A stretch of 64,000 nucleotides of DNA from Comamonadaceae bacterium UBA2121 (GTDB lineage: Bacteria > Pseudomonadota > Gammaproteobacteria > Burkholderiales > Burkholderiaceae_C). The stretch covers positions 213,456-277,455 of the forward strand of contig DCYB01000005.1 in the NCBI GenBank assembly GCA_002331385.1. Reading direction: 5' to 3'. The position numbers and the translations under genes are program-made. The notes beneath the pieces are model-generated. The model was not told where the DNA came from, ran no database searches, and saw only the letters and a list, made by a program, of their open reading frames with translations. Positions 1-8,267 of the stretch are shown here, piece by piece (positions within the stretch are counted from its first letter, which is position 1; every line of letters begins with the position of its first letter).

Positions 1-957
1 ATCGGACTGGGGGGCGAATGGGGCGGTGCGGTGCTGATGGCCTATGAATACGCGCCCAAGGAAAAGCGCGGCTTCTATGCCTCGCTGCCGCAGATTGGTC
101 TGGCGCTCGGCCTGTTCATGGCGTCGGGCGTGGTCGGCGTGCTGTCGTGGCTGTGCACGGATGAGCAGTTCATGGCCTGGGGCTGGCGTGTTGCCTTCCT
201 GCTGTCGGGCCTGATGGTCGCGGTCGGCATGTTCATCCGTCTGCACGTGAAGGAAACGCCCGAGTTCGCCGCCATCAAGGAGCGCAATGCGGAGACGGCG
301 ATCCCCTTCATGGACATGCTGCGCCGCTATCCCGGCAACGTGCTCAAGGGCATGGGCGCACGCTACATCGACGGCGTGTTCTTCAACATCTTCGGCGTGT
401 TCTCCATCACCTACCTCACCGGCACGCTGCACATCACGCGCTCCGAGGCGCTGATCGGCGTGATGGCCGCCGCCATCGTGATGTGCTTCAGCATTCCGAT
501 CTTCGGGCGCATGTCCGACCGCATGGGCCGTGCGCGCATGTACATGTGGGGCTCGCTGATCACTGGTGTGGTGTCGTTCCCGGCGTTCTGGCTGATGAGT
601 ACCAGCGGCGGCAACATGCTGCTGATCTGGATCGCCACCATCATTCCGTTCGGCATCCTCTACGCCATGGTCTATGCGCCTGAAGCGGGCCTGTTCTGCG
701 ACCTGTTCGACGCCAAGGTGCGCTATACCGGCATCTCGTTCGTCTACCAGTTCTCGGGCATCTTCGCGTCCGGCATCACGCCCATCATCGCGACCTACCT
801 CCTCAAGGTCAACGGCGGCCAGCCGTGGCTGATCTGCGCGTACGTGCTGTTTGCCGGTCTGGTGTCCGCATGGTGCGCCTCGATGATCGGCAAGGACGAA
901 AAGCGCCAGCAGGCGGCCGCCGCCGCTGCCCCAGCCATGCGCCCCGCACGGTCATGA
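1..957 (+). CDS. MFS transporter, metabolite:H+ symporter type (5' end outside window)
   Basis: The reading frame is open from base 1, so the gene begins upstream and the first methionine in the window (base 31) is internal. The visible 318 residues open with a G-x-G-G-E-W-G-G segment typical of the central part of metabolite:H+ symporter (MHS) family MFS proteins such as shikimate, ketoglutarate or dicarboxylate permeases. About seven hydrophobic membrane segments follow, and the segment 'GRMSDRMGR' fits the second MFS loop motif. The protein would sit in the inner membrane and import an organic acid with protons. Its substrate cannot be read from sequence. It is convergent with the next gene and ends at a bidirectional terminator. 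Confidence 0.85.
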   Translation: MGLGGEWGGAVLMAYEYAPKEKRGFYASLPQIGLALGLFMASGVVGVLSWLCTDEQFMAWGWRVAFLLSGLMVAVGMFIRLHVKETPEFAAIKERNAETAIPFMDMLRRYPGNVLKGMGARYIDGVFFNIFGVFSITYLTGTLHITRSEALIGVMAAAIVMCFSIPIFGRMSDRMGRARMYMWGSLITGVVSFPAFWLMSTSGGNMLLIWIATIIPFGILYAMVYAPEAGLFCDLFDAKVRYTGISFVYQFSGIFASGITPIIATYLLKVNGGQPWLICAYVLFAGLVSAWCASMIGKDEKRQQAAAAAAPAMRPARS

Positions 958-979
958 TGCGCTGAGTGCCGCTGCAAGC

Positions 980-1014
980 AAAAAACCCGCTGAATGCACT
1001 CCAGCGGGTTTTTT
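980..1014. terminator. Bidirectional intrinsic terminator
   Basis: A perfect stem (AAAAAACCCGCTG / CAGCGGGTTTTTT) with a short loop sits between the transporter and the convergent small membrane protein gene. A and T runs on both flanks let it work for either strand. Confidence 0.85.
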
Positions 1015-1033
1015 CATGAAAAAGCGTGACAGG

Positions 1034-1279
1034 TCAGGCTCTCTTGATCAGTCGTGCCAGGAAGATCAGGATCACCGCGCCGACAAAGGCCACGAGAATG
1101 CTGCCAATCATCCCGCCACCGGCGCCCAGACCCAGCAGGCCAAACACCCAGCCGCCAATCAGTGCACCAATCACACCAATGACGATGTTGCCCAGAATGC
1201 CGTAGCCGCCGCCCTTCATGACGAGGCCTGCGAGCCAGCCCGCGATCAATCCCACCACGATGAACCATAAAAATTCCAT
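1034..1279 (-). CDS. GlsB/YeaQ/YmgE-family small membrane protein (transglycosylase-associated)
   Basis: This 81-residue, almost wholly hydrophobic and glycine-rich protein has three membrane segments. The pattern 'GLIAGWLAG' followed by 'GxxGNIVIGVIGALIGG' is the hallmark of the GlsB/YeaQ/YmgE (Transgly_assoc) family. The ATG is preceded by a strong AAGGAGA site eight bases upstream. Members are often induced by stress (acid, stationary phase) but their molecular role is unsettled. It is a single-gene unit ending at the shared terminator. Confidence 0.88.
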   Translation of the reverse strand: MEFLWFIVVGLIAGWLAGLVMKGGGYGILGNIVIGVIGALIGGWVFGLLGLGAGGGMIGSILVAFVGAVILIFLARLIKRA

Positions 1280-1429
1280 GCTGCTCTCCTTGAGTTTGAG
1301 GGGATACCCGCAGGGAGCGTAAACGTTTTCCCGCCAGCGCCAAGTAGGAATTGGCCGTCAATGCAGCCCATTCCTGTTTCCGCTTTCCGTGCCACCGGCG
1401 TCGCGCTTTGATTTACATGGATGGCAAGA

Positions 1430-2440
1430 TTACTCCGCAGTCACACCGGCATCGCGAATCACCTTGCCCCAACGCGCCACTTCGGACGCAAGGTGTTTGC
1501 GCAGGCTCTCCGGCGTGGCCTTGTCGGGTGTAGCCAGATCGGAGCTCAGTTCGTGGATGCGCTTCTTCACGTTCTCGTCCACCAGCGCCACGTTCAGCGC
1601 CTTGTTCAGCTTGTCGATCACGTCCTTGGGCGTGCCCTTGGGCGCGTAAATGCCGTGCCAGACCTTCACGTCAAACCCTTTCAGGCCCTGCTCGTCCAGG
1701 GTCGGGATGTCCGGCAGCGAGGACAGGCGCTTGGGCGTGGTCACGCCGAATACCTTGGCGCGCTTGCCGTCCTGAATGACCGGCACGGTCTGCGTCGTCT
1801 GGTCGCACAGCAAATCCACCTGACCGCCCATGAGGTCGTTCATCGCCGGACCGGCGCCCTTGTATGGCACCGTCGTCAGCTTCACGCCCACCTGGTGCAT
1901 GAACAGCAGGCTGCACAACTGCGACACCGCGCCCGTGCCTGCGTGCGCCATCGTCACCTTGTCCTGATTTTTCTTCACATAGTCCAGCAACTCGGGGAAG
2001 GTGTTGACCGGAAAATCCTTGCGCGACAGGAGCGTCATCGGCACGTCGAGCACCTGTCCCACGTACTCGAAATCCTTCAGCGGGTCGTAAGGCAGTTTCT
2101 TGTACAGCGCAGGCGCGGTGGCCATGCCCATGTGGTGGATCAGGATCGTGTACCCGTCCGGCTTGGCCCGCGCCACGCGCGTGGGCGCGATCGTGCCGCC
2201 CGCACCGACGGTGTTTTCCACAATCACGGTCTGCCCGAGCGACTGCCCCATGGGCACCGCCAGCAAGCGTGCCACCACATCCGTGGGGCCGCCCGCGCTG
2301 TACGGCACGACCATAGTCACGGCCTTATCGGGATAACCTGCGGCCTGCGCGCCGAGCGACGCACCGGCGAGCACCGCAGCGCCCGCAAGGCATTGCACCA
2401 GTCGACGACGGGAACAACGGGATAGGGAAAAAGAATGCAT
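1430..2440 (-). CDS. Bug-family (TctC-like) periplasmic solute-binding protein
   Basis: Tripartite tricarboxylate transporter receptor family protein of 336 residues. I place the start at 2440 because an AGGAGA site lies just upstream; longer in-frame versions lack one. The N-terminus 'SRCSRRRLVQCLAGAA' plus an Ala-rich hydrophobic stretch ending 'AQAA' is an export signal with a twin-arginine-like character. The mature start 'YPDKAVTMVVPYSAGGPTDVVAR' region is the standard Bug-family first strand and ligand loop. No TctA/TctB membrane genes are nearby, as is usual for orphan Bug proteins in Burkholderiales. It is the last gene of the leftward operon with the PrpD, CaiB, dehydrogenase and hydratase genes, so its ligand is probably the organic acid they degrade. 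Confidence 0.9.
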   Translation of the reverse strand: MHSFSLSRCSRRRLVQCLAGAAVLAGASLGAQAAGYPDKAVTMVVPYSAGGPTDVVARLLAVPMGQSLGQTVIVENTVGAGGTIAPTRVARAKPDGYTILIHHMGMATAPALYKKLPYDPLKDFEYVGQVLDVPMTLLSRKDFPVNTFPELLDYVKKNQDKVTMAHAGTGAVSQLCSLLFMHQVGVKLTTVPYKGAGPAMNDLMGGQVDLLCDQTTQTVPVIQDGKRAKVFGVTTPKRLSSLPDIPTLDEQGLKGFDVKVWHGIYAPKGTPKDVIDKLNKALNVALVDENVKKRIHELSSDLATPDKATPESLRKHLASEVARWGKVIRDAGVTAE

Positions 2441-2538
2441 GCTTGTCTCCTGCATTTGTTGAAGTAAAGGAATAGAGAGCCGGTTCCCAAAGGCATCACT
2501 CCACCCCGGGGAACCGTCAGGAACCGACCGCGTCAGGA

Positions 2539-3906
2539 TCAGCCCAGCAGACGAGCCACCTTGGCGGCCTTGGCGATGTCCCACAGACTTTGCACGCTTG
2601 CGCGTCGCTTGTCCTCGGGGATATCACCACTGCCGTATGCCGCCAGGCGCAGCGCCTTGTCCGTGATTTCCTCGCGCGAGAGCGTGTTGCCGGGGTCGCC
2701 CTTGGGCTCGTCGACGCGGCCCTGCAGTGTGCGGCCATCGGTGGTCTGGACGGTGACCTTGCCAATCCAGCGCTGCGGATACGCCGTGTCCACTTCCTCG
2801 TCGAGCACCATGCGGACCTTGTCGCGCAGGCTGACGGTGTCGGGGGCAAGGAACTGCTCGTCGAACTCGGTCAGCCCCGCGTGGCCGAAGCGCGCCGCAA
2901 TGGCCAGCACCGTTCCCATGGAGAACTTGCTCTGGTGCACCGTCGCGGGCGACACCACGGGGCCGAGCACGTCGATCGCGCCCTGGTGCACGTGGCAGGT
3001 CACCTGCGCGACGTCGGCGGGTTGCAGTTGGTGCTCCTGCAGCACTTGCAGCAGCGCATCGGCCGCAGGATGCGTGTGGCGGCACGAGGCATGCCACTTG
3101 AACGAGGTCTCTGGCGTGGCCCAGCGCGTGCCGAGGCGGTCAGTGAGCTTGGCGGCGTCCGAGTCGGTGGACATGCCGGCGGCCATGCCTTGCGGGCCGG
3201 TGAAGATGTCCTGTGCGCCGGTGAAGCCATCCTTGGCAAGGTATGCCGCCGTCAAGCCCGCCGACGCCGCATGCGCGGTGTGCAATTGCTTGCTGTCGGC
3301 AGCCGTGCGCAGGAACTCCCACAGCCCCGCTGCTTGCGTGCCCGCCGAGCCGAATGCGTGCTGCATCTGAGCGGGCGTGAGGTCCAGCAGATTGCCCACG
3401 GCAGCGGCTGCGGCAATGGTGCCTGCGGTGCCGGTGGTGTGGAAGATCTTGTAATGGCTGCGGCCCAGAAACTCGCCCACGCGGATACCGACTTCATAGC
3501 CCGCCACGCAGGCAGCCATGAAGCGCTCACCACTGGCGCCAATCGATTGCGCCACCGCCAGCGCAGGCGGAAACACCACGGCGGCGGGATGGAACACGGA
3601 GCCGTTGTGCACGTCGTCCTGCTCCGCCACATGCGAGGCGGCGGCGTTGGCCATAGCGGCCATCATGGGCGACGTAGTGGCGGACTGGCCAATGATTTCG
3701 CACGGCCCTTGCGCCGGGCCCTGCGAGAGCGCAAAGCGCGTGATGCTTTGCACCGGGCGTGCGCTCTGGCCCGCGAGCACGGAGCCAAACCAGTCGACCA
3801 GCAGGTCTTCGGTCTTGCGCTGCACGGCATCGGGAATCTGCGCCCAGCGCAACTCGGCAGCAAATTGCGCGAGCGGGTGGATCTGTACGGCGGCTTCCTG
3901 TTTCAT
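2539..3906 (-). CDS. MmgE/PrpD family protein
   Basis: 455 residues, normal for the MmgE/PrpD family, which includes 2-methylcitrate dehydratase and cis-aconitate decarboxylase. The conserved N-terminal helical domain is seen with 'DWFGSVLAG' near residue 30, the 'HVAEQDDVHNGSVFHP' active-site region near residue 95, and 'HASCRHTHPAADA' in the second half, which carries likely catalytic histidines. It lies 56 bases after the CaiB gene and upstream of the Bug gene. The exact substrate is unknown: in this setting a dehydratase, isomerase or decarboxylase acting on a C5-C6 di- or tricarboxylate is plausible. It is not in a methylcitrate (prpBC) cluster, so I do not call it prpD. Confidence 0.85.
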   Translation of the reverse strand: MKQEAAVQIHPLAQFAAELRWAQIPDAVQRKTEDLLVDWFGSVLAGQSARPVQSITRFALSQGPAQGPCEIIGQSATTSPMMAAMANAAASHVAEQDDVHNGSVFHPAAVVFPPALAVAQSIGASGERFMAACVAGYEVGIRVGEFLGRSHYKIFHTTGTAGTIAAAAAVGNLLDLTPAQMQHAFGSAGTQAAGLWEFLRTAADSKQLHTAHAASAGLTAAYLAKDGFTGAQDIFTGPQGMAAGMSTDSDAAKLTDRLGTRWATPETSFKWHASCRHTHPAADALLQVLQEHQLQPADVAQVTCHVHQGAIDVLGPVVSPATVHQSKFSMGTVLAIAARFGHAGLTEFDEQFLAPDTVSLRDKVRMVLDEEVDTAYPQRWIGKVTVQTTDGRTLQGRVDEPKGDPGNTLSREEITDKALRLAAYGSGDIPEDKRRASVQSLWDIAKAAKVARLLG

Positions 3907-3962
3907 GGGATTCTCTTCAGTGGGTTCGGTGGAAATTCAAGGGGCATGCAACTCAATGGGCA

Positions 3963-5150
3963 TCAGTCGGCAACGCTTCCCGGAGCGTGCAAGGCGTCGA
4001 TCTGCGCGGCCGACCAGCCCAGCGACGCCAGGATGCTGGTGGTGTGTTCACCCACGGCGGGCACGGCGTCCATGCGGTAGTCGAAGGCGTTGTTCAGGCC
4101 CGGCGGCAGCAGCGCAGGCACGTCGCCCTTGGGCGTGCCCACCGTGCGCCAGCGCTGGCGTGCGGCCAGTTGCGGATGCGCCCACAGGCCCGCCATGTCG
4201 TTCACGTGCGCGTTGGCGATGCCTGCGGCGTCCAGGCGCTCGACGATCTGCTCGGCCTTGAAGGCAGAGAAGATGCGCAGGATTTCCGCCTGCAGCGCGG
4301 CGCGGTTTTCATTGCGGTGCGCATTGCTGTCAAAACGCGCATCCTTGGCGAGCGCCGGTTGCTCCAGCACCTTGTCGCAGAAGGCCTGCCATTCGCGCTC
4401 GTTTTGCAGACCGAGCATCACCGTGCCACCATCGCCCGCAGCGAACGGGCCGTAGGGGTAGATGCTGGCGTGCGATGAGCCGGTGCGCGGCGGCGGTGGC
4501 GCGCCTTCGTAGGCGTAGTACATGGGGTAGCCCATCCATTCGCCCAGCGCCTCCAGCATCGACACATCGATGTGGCTGCCCTCGCCCGTGCGCCCGCGCA
4601 GCAACAGTGCCGACAGGATGTTCGTATACGCATACATGCCCGCGGCGATGTCGGCCACGGAAATGCCGGCCTTGCTCGGCACCTCGGGCGATCCGGTGAT
4701 GGACAGGAAACCGGCCTCGCTCTGGATCAGCAGGTCATAGGCCTTCTTGTCGCGGTACGGGCCATCCGCGCCATAGCCGCTGATGTCGCAGACGATGAGT
4801 TTGGGAAACTGCGCATGCAGCGCCTCGAACGACAACCCCATGCGCGCTGCCGCGCCGGGGGCGAGGTTCTGCACCAGCACATCGGCCGTCGCCAGCAGTT
4901 GCATGAGCGCGCCGTGCGCCGCCGACTGCTTGAGGTCCAGCGCCAGGCTTTCCTTGCTGCGGTTGATCCACGTGAAGTGGGAGGACTGGCCGTTCACGCG
5001 CTGGTCGTAGCCACGCGCAAAATCGCCGGCGCCGGGGCGCTCCACCTTGATCACGCGCGCGCCCAGATCGGCCAGTTGGCGCGTGCAGAACGGCGCTGCC
5101 ACGGCGTGTTCCAGAGAGATGACGGTGATGCCATCAAGAGGTCGAATCAT
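3963..5150 (-). CDS. CaiB/BaiF-type (class III) CoA-transferase
   Basis: The start at 5150 is chosen because GGAG sits six bases upstream; a TTG five codons earlier is less likely. The 395-residue protein begins 'RPLDGITVISLEHAVAAPFCTRQLADLGARVIKVERPG', split here by family strands, which is the classic N-terminus of class III CoA-transferases. 'NRSKESLALDLK' near residue 60 and the catalytic-aspartate region 'LLIQSEAGFLSITG' near residue 140 are present. Enzymes of this family move CoA between acyl-CoA and a free carboxylate. In this operon it probably activates the acid that the acyl-CoA dehydrogenase and the MaoC-like hydratase then process. Confidence 0.9.
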   Translation of the reverse strand: MIRPLDGITVISLEHAVAAPFCTRQLADLGARVIKVERPGAGDFARGYDQRVNGQSSHFTWINRSKESLALDLKQSAAHGALMQLLATADVLVQNLAPGAAARMGLSFEALHAQFPKLIVCDISGYGADGPYRDKKAYDLLIQSEAGFLSITGSPEVPSKAGISVADIAAGMYAYTNILSALLLRGRTGEGSHIDVSMLEALGEWMGYPMYYAYEGAPPPPRTGSSHASIYPYGPFAAGDGGTVMLGLQNEREWQAFCDKVLEQPALAKDARFDSNAHRNENRAALQAEILRIFSAFKAEQIVERLDAAGIANAHVNDMAGLWAHPQLAARQRWRTVGTPKGDVPALLPPGLNNAFDYRMDAVPAVGEHTTSILASLGWSAAQIDALHAPGSVAD

Positions 5151-5207
5151 GTGATCTCCATTCAATCAAGCGCCCCGCGTCGGTGCCGCCGCGCGGGGGG
5201 TTCTCAC

Positions 5208-6374
5208 TCAGAACGAGCGCGGCAAGCCGAGGATGTGCTCGGCCACGTACGAATAGATGAGGTTGGTGGAGATGGGCGCCACCTGATACAGGCGCGTCTC
5301 GCGGAACTTGCGCTCCACGTCGTATTCACAGGCAAAGCCGAAGCCGCCATGGAACTGCAGGCAGGCGTTGGCCGCTTCCCAGCTCGCCTTGGCGGCGAGG
5401 AATTTCGCCATGTTGGCCTGCGCGCCCATCGGCTGGTGCGCGTCGAACAGCTCGCACGCCTTCCAGCGCATGAGGTTGGCGGCCTCGATCTCGATGAAGG
5501 CATCGGCAATGGGGAACTGCACGCCCTGGTTCTGCCCGATCGGGCGACCGAACACGGTGCGATCCTTCACGTAGTTGGTCACGCGGTCGATGAACCAGTA
5601 GCCGTCGCCGATGCACTCTGCTGCGATCAGCGTGCGCTCCGCGTTCAGGCCATCGAGAATGTATTTAAAGCCCTTGCCTTCTTCGCCGATCAGGTTTTCC
5701 TCGGGGATTTCGAGGTTCTCGAAGAACAGCTCGTTCGTCTCGTGGTTCACCATGTTGAGGATCGGGCGCACGGTGAGGCCGCTCTTTTCCGCCTCGCGCA
5801 GATCGACCATGAAGATCGACATGCCTTCGCTCTTCTTCTTCACCTCGGCCAGCGGCGTGGTGCGCGCCAGCAGGATCATCCAGTCGCTGTGCTGGATGCG
5901 GCTGATCCAGACCTTCTGGCCGTTGATGACATAGCGGCCATCCTTCTTCACCGCCGTGGTCTTGATCTTGGTGGTGTCGGTGCCGGTGGTCGGCTCGGTC
6001 ACGCCCATGGATTGCAGGCGCCACTCGCCCGAGGCGATCTTGGGCAGGTACTTCTGCTTTTGCGCTTCCGAGCCATGGCGCAGCAGCGTGCCCATGTTGT
6101 ACATCTGGCCGTGGCAGGCGCCGGAATTGCCGCCGCAGCGATTGATCTCTTCCATGATCACGCTGGCCTCGGTCAGGCCCAGGCCCGAGCCGCCGTATTC
6201 GGTCGGAATCAGCGCGGCCAGCCAGCCCGCCTTGGTGAGTGCGTCGACAAACTGTTCGGGATAGGCGCGCGCCTCATCGACCTTGCGGAAATACTCGTCC
6301 GGAAACTCGGCACACAGCGCGCGAATGGCGTCGCGGATTTCCTGATAGTTGTTGGAGAGGGTCTGTTCGATCAT
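5208..6374 (-). CDS. Acyl-CoA dehydrogenase family protein
   Basis: 388 residues, the normal size of a soluble FAD-dependent acyl-CoA dehydrogenase. Visible are the N-terminal helical domain, the FAD/substrate loop 'MGVTEPTTGTDTTKIKT', the middle beta domain, and the C-terminal helical domain with 'GRPIGQNQGVQFPIADA' and 'QFHGGFGFACEYDVERKFRE', all typical. It would oxidise a CoA thioester to the 2,3-enoyl-CoA and pass electrons to ETF. It lies 52 bases downstream of the hydratase gene and 57 bases upstream of the CoA-transferase gene, so the three probably share a transcript. Chain length and branching preference cannot be read. Confidence 0.9.
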   Translation of the reverse strand: MIEQTLSNNYQEIRDAIRALCAEFPDEYFRKVDEARAYPEQFVDALTKAGWLAALIPTEYGGSGLGLTEASVIMEEINRCGGNSGACHGQMYNMGTLLRHGSEAQKQKYLPKIASGEWRLQSMGVTEPTTGTDTTKIKTTAVKKDGRYVINGQKVWISRIQHSDWMILLARTTPLAEVKKKSEGMSIFMVDLREAEKSGLTVRPILNMVNHETNELFFENLEIPEENLIGEEGKGFKYILDGLNAERTLIAAECIGDGYWFIDRVTNYVKDRTVFGRPIGQNQGVQFPIADAFIEIEAANLMRWKACELFDAHQPMGAQANMAKFLAAKASWEAANACLQFHGGFGFACEYDVERKFRETRLYQVAPISTNLIYSYVAEHILGLPRSF

Positions 6375-6426
6375 CGTCGTGTTCTTTGTGTTCCGGGTGT
6401 TCCTGGAATGGATGGATAGAGCGGGA

Positions 6427-7320
6427 TCAGGCCAGCTCGGCGGTGCCCTGCATGGTCAGCCAGCCGTCGTGGTCGCGGCCCCAGAGCTCGACGGTTTTGC
6501 CATCGGCGGAGGGTTTTCCGTGCACGCTGAACGGATGCAGGTCGAAGGTCGGACGCACCGCCTTGAAGCTGAACTTGCGCACTGTGGCGTCGGGCATGTG
6601 GCGACGCAGCAGGTCGAGCAACAGCGTGGCAATCAGCGGACCGTGCACGATCAGGCCGGGATAGCCTTCCACCTCGGTGACATATTTGCGGTCGTAGTGG
6701 ATGCGGTGGCCGTTGAAGGTGAGCGCGGAGTAGCGGAACAGCAGCACGTCATCGGGCGTAATGGTGCGCGAGAACACATCCTGCCCCTCCAGCGGTGGCT
6801 TGACGGGCGTAGGCTCGGGCGCGCCGGGTTCGGCGGCTGCGCGGTACACGATGTCGTGCTCTTCCGTCAGCGCCAGGCCGTTCGCATTCGAGAAACGGTG
6901 CTCGACCAGCACGAACAGCAGTTCGCCCGAGCGGCCCGTCTTGTGCGACACCGACCGGATGGTGGAGACGCGCTCCAGCGCCTGCCCCACCACGATCGGG
7001 TTGTCCACATTCCACTGCAGCCGCCCACCGGCCCACATGCGGCGGGGCAACGGCACGGGCGGCAAGAATCCGCCGCGCGTGGGATGGCCGTCCGCGCCGA
7101 TTTCGCTCTGGCGCGCATGGGGCAGGAAATACAGCCAGTGCCACAGGGCGGGCAAGGGCGTGCCGTCCGACGGCGCAGGATCGTCGCGGTCCAGCGTGGC
7201 TGTCATGCCGCGCACCGGTGCTGCGTTGATGGTGTCGGGCGTGCTTTCGCTCTTGCCAATCCAACTGCGCAGGTGGGCCAGTTGGGCCTCGTCAATCGTC
7301 GCTTGCGTGGTCGTGTTCAT
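6427..7320 (-). CDS. MaoC-like / mesaconyl-C4-CoA hydratase-type dehydratase
   Basis: The 297-residue protein has two hot-dog halves: an N-terminal FAS1-dehydratase-like domain ('WHWLYFLPHARQSEIGADGHP' region, residues 60-85) and a C-terminal MaoC-like half with 'YDRKYVTEVEGYPGLIVHGP', residues about 205-225. This arrangement is typical of mesaconyl-C4-CoA / itaconyl-CoA hydratase-like proteins. It would add or remove water on an unsaturated acyl-CoA in the cytoplasm. It is the first gene of the leftward five-gene operon; no regulator gene is adjacent. The specific substrate is an inference from family resemblance. Confidence 0.8.
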   Translation of the reverse strand: MNTTTQATIDEAQLAHLRSWIGKSESTPDTINAAPVRGMTATLDRDDPAPSDGTPLPALWHWLYFLPHARQSEIGADGHPTRGGFLPPVPLPRRMWAGGRLQWNVDNPIVVGQALERVSTIRSVSHKTGRSGELLFVLVEHRFSNANGLALTEEHDIVYRAAAEPGAPEPTPVKPPLEGQDVFSRTITPDDVLLFRYSALTFNGHRIHYDRKYVTEVEGYPGLIVHGPLIATLLLDLLRRHMPDATVRKFSFKAVRPTFDLHPFSVHGKPSADGKTVELWGRDHDGWLTMQGTAELA

Positions 7321-7652
7321 TCGGTTCGCTGATCGTTATTGCGTTTTCAAGAAGTGTCATGACGGTTTGATAGTCATGTCAGAAGCGCATCTTCCGTCAG
7401 CGCACGCCCAGCGACAATCACAGAGTTTGCAAGCACCCCTTTCGCATTACCAAAGTCTCGCGCGCAGCACGGACAGGGCACGGACACGGCGCTGCACCGG
7501 AAAAACCCGCGTATCGCGCTGCCCACAAGGGATTGCAGAACATCAAGCAACGCACGCAAACACCCTCAAACCGGCCAAAGCGCCTGAAAAGCAAATTGCG
7601 GGAGTGCGCCCGAACGCACTCCAATGCGGGTTTTCACTCACCGGAAAACGCC
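7321..7652. other. Divergent intergenic region between hydratase operon and pilus operon
   Basis: No gene seen. It must hold the promoters of both divergent operons. A perfect hairpin GGAGTGCG / CGCACTCC (7601-7622) lies 30 bases before the pilV start and would sit in the pilus mRNA leader. Confidence 0.5.
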
Positions 7653-8267
7653 ATGCACAGCGCCCGCTCCATGCGTGGAGCCACCTTGCTCGAATCGCTG
7701 ATCGCGCTGGTCCTCGTCAGCCTGGGTGTATTGGCGCTGCTCAGCGCGTTGCTGGCCTCGCTGCACCATGCGCAGGCGGGCACGCGACGGGCCGTCGCGG
7801 TGCGATTGATCGGCGACCTGAGCGAGCGCCTGCGCGCCAACCCGCAGGCACTGCAGCACATCGACACATACATCCACGCGAGCGACGACGATTCCCGCTC
7901 CGCTCTGCCGCCCGATTGCACCGCGCCGTGCGCTGCCAGCGCGTGGGCCCACCACGATGCCCGCGAATGGATGCAGCAGGTGCGCAGCGGACTGGGCCGC
8001 AGTCAGGCGCTCATCTTCCAGAGCGATGCATCGGGGCCGGAGGCGCAACGCCGCATCGGCATCCTTCTGGCGTGGCCACACAAAGGCCGGTATGGCGAGA
8101 GCAGCACCGCCCATCGCCTGCATGCATGGGCCGGCGCGATCACCACACAAGGCTCGGGCCGCAGTTGCCCCGCCGGCTGGGATTGCCATGTGCAGTACCT
8201 GCTGCTTGCACCGCGCTGCTCATATGAGAACACCACCGCGTCGCACGACAAGGGCTGCCCGGCATGA
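7653..8267 (+). CDS. pilV: Type IV pilus minor pilin PilV
   Basis: 204 residues with a class III prepilin leader: cleavage after Gly in 'MRGATLLESLIAL', followed by Glu at position +5 and a long hydrophobic helix. 'ATLLESLIALVLVSLGVLAL' is the typical PilV start. The start at 7653 puts the leader at the expected 9-10 residues; upstream in-frame codons would make an implausibly long leader. As a minor pilin it is processed by PilD and joins the tip/priming complex with PilW, PilX, PilY1 and PilE. It overlaps pilW by four bases (ATGA), so translation is coupled. Confidence 0.9.
   Translation: MHSARSMRGATLLESLIALVLVSLGVLALLSALLASLHHAQAGTRRAVAVRLIGDLSERLRANPQALQHIDTYIHASDDDSRSALPPDCTAPCAASAWAHHDAREWMQQVRSGLGRSQALIFQSDASGPEAQRRIGILLAWPHKGRYGESSTAHRLHAWAGAITTQGSGRSCPAGWDCHVQYLLLAPRCSYENTTASHDKGCPA

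Noticed and set aside
2590..4080. 496-codon open frame opposite the MmgE/PrpD gene
   Set aside because: Antisense shadow; product lacks recognisable domains.
4572..6419. 615-codon open frame opposite CaiB and acyl-CoA dehydrogenase
   Set aside because: Antisense shadow of two well-recognised genes; no ribosome site or motif of its own.
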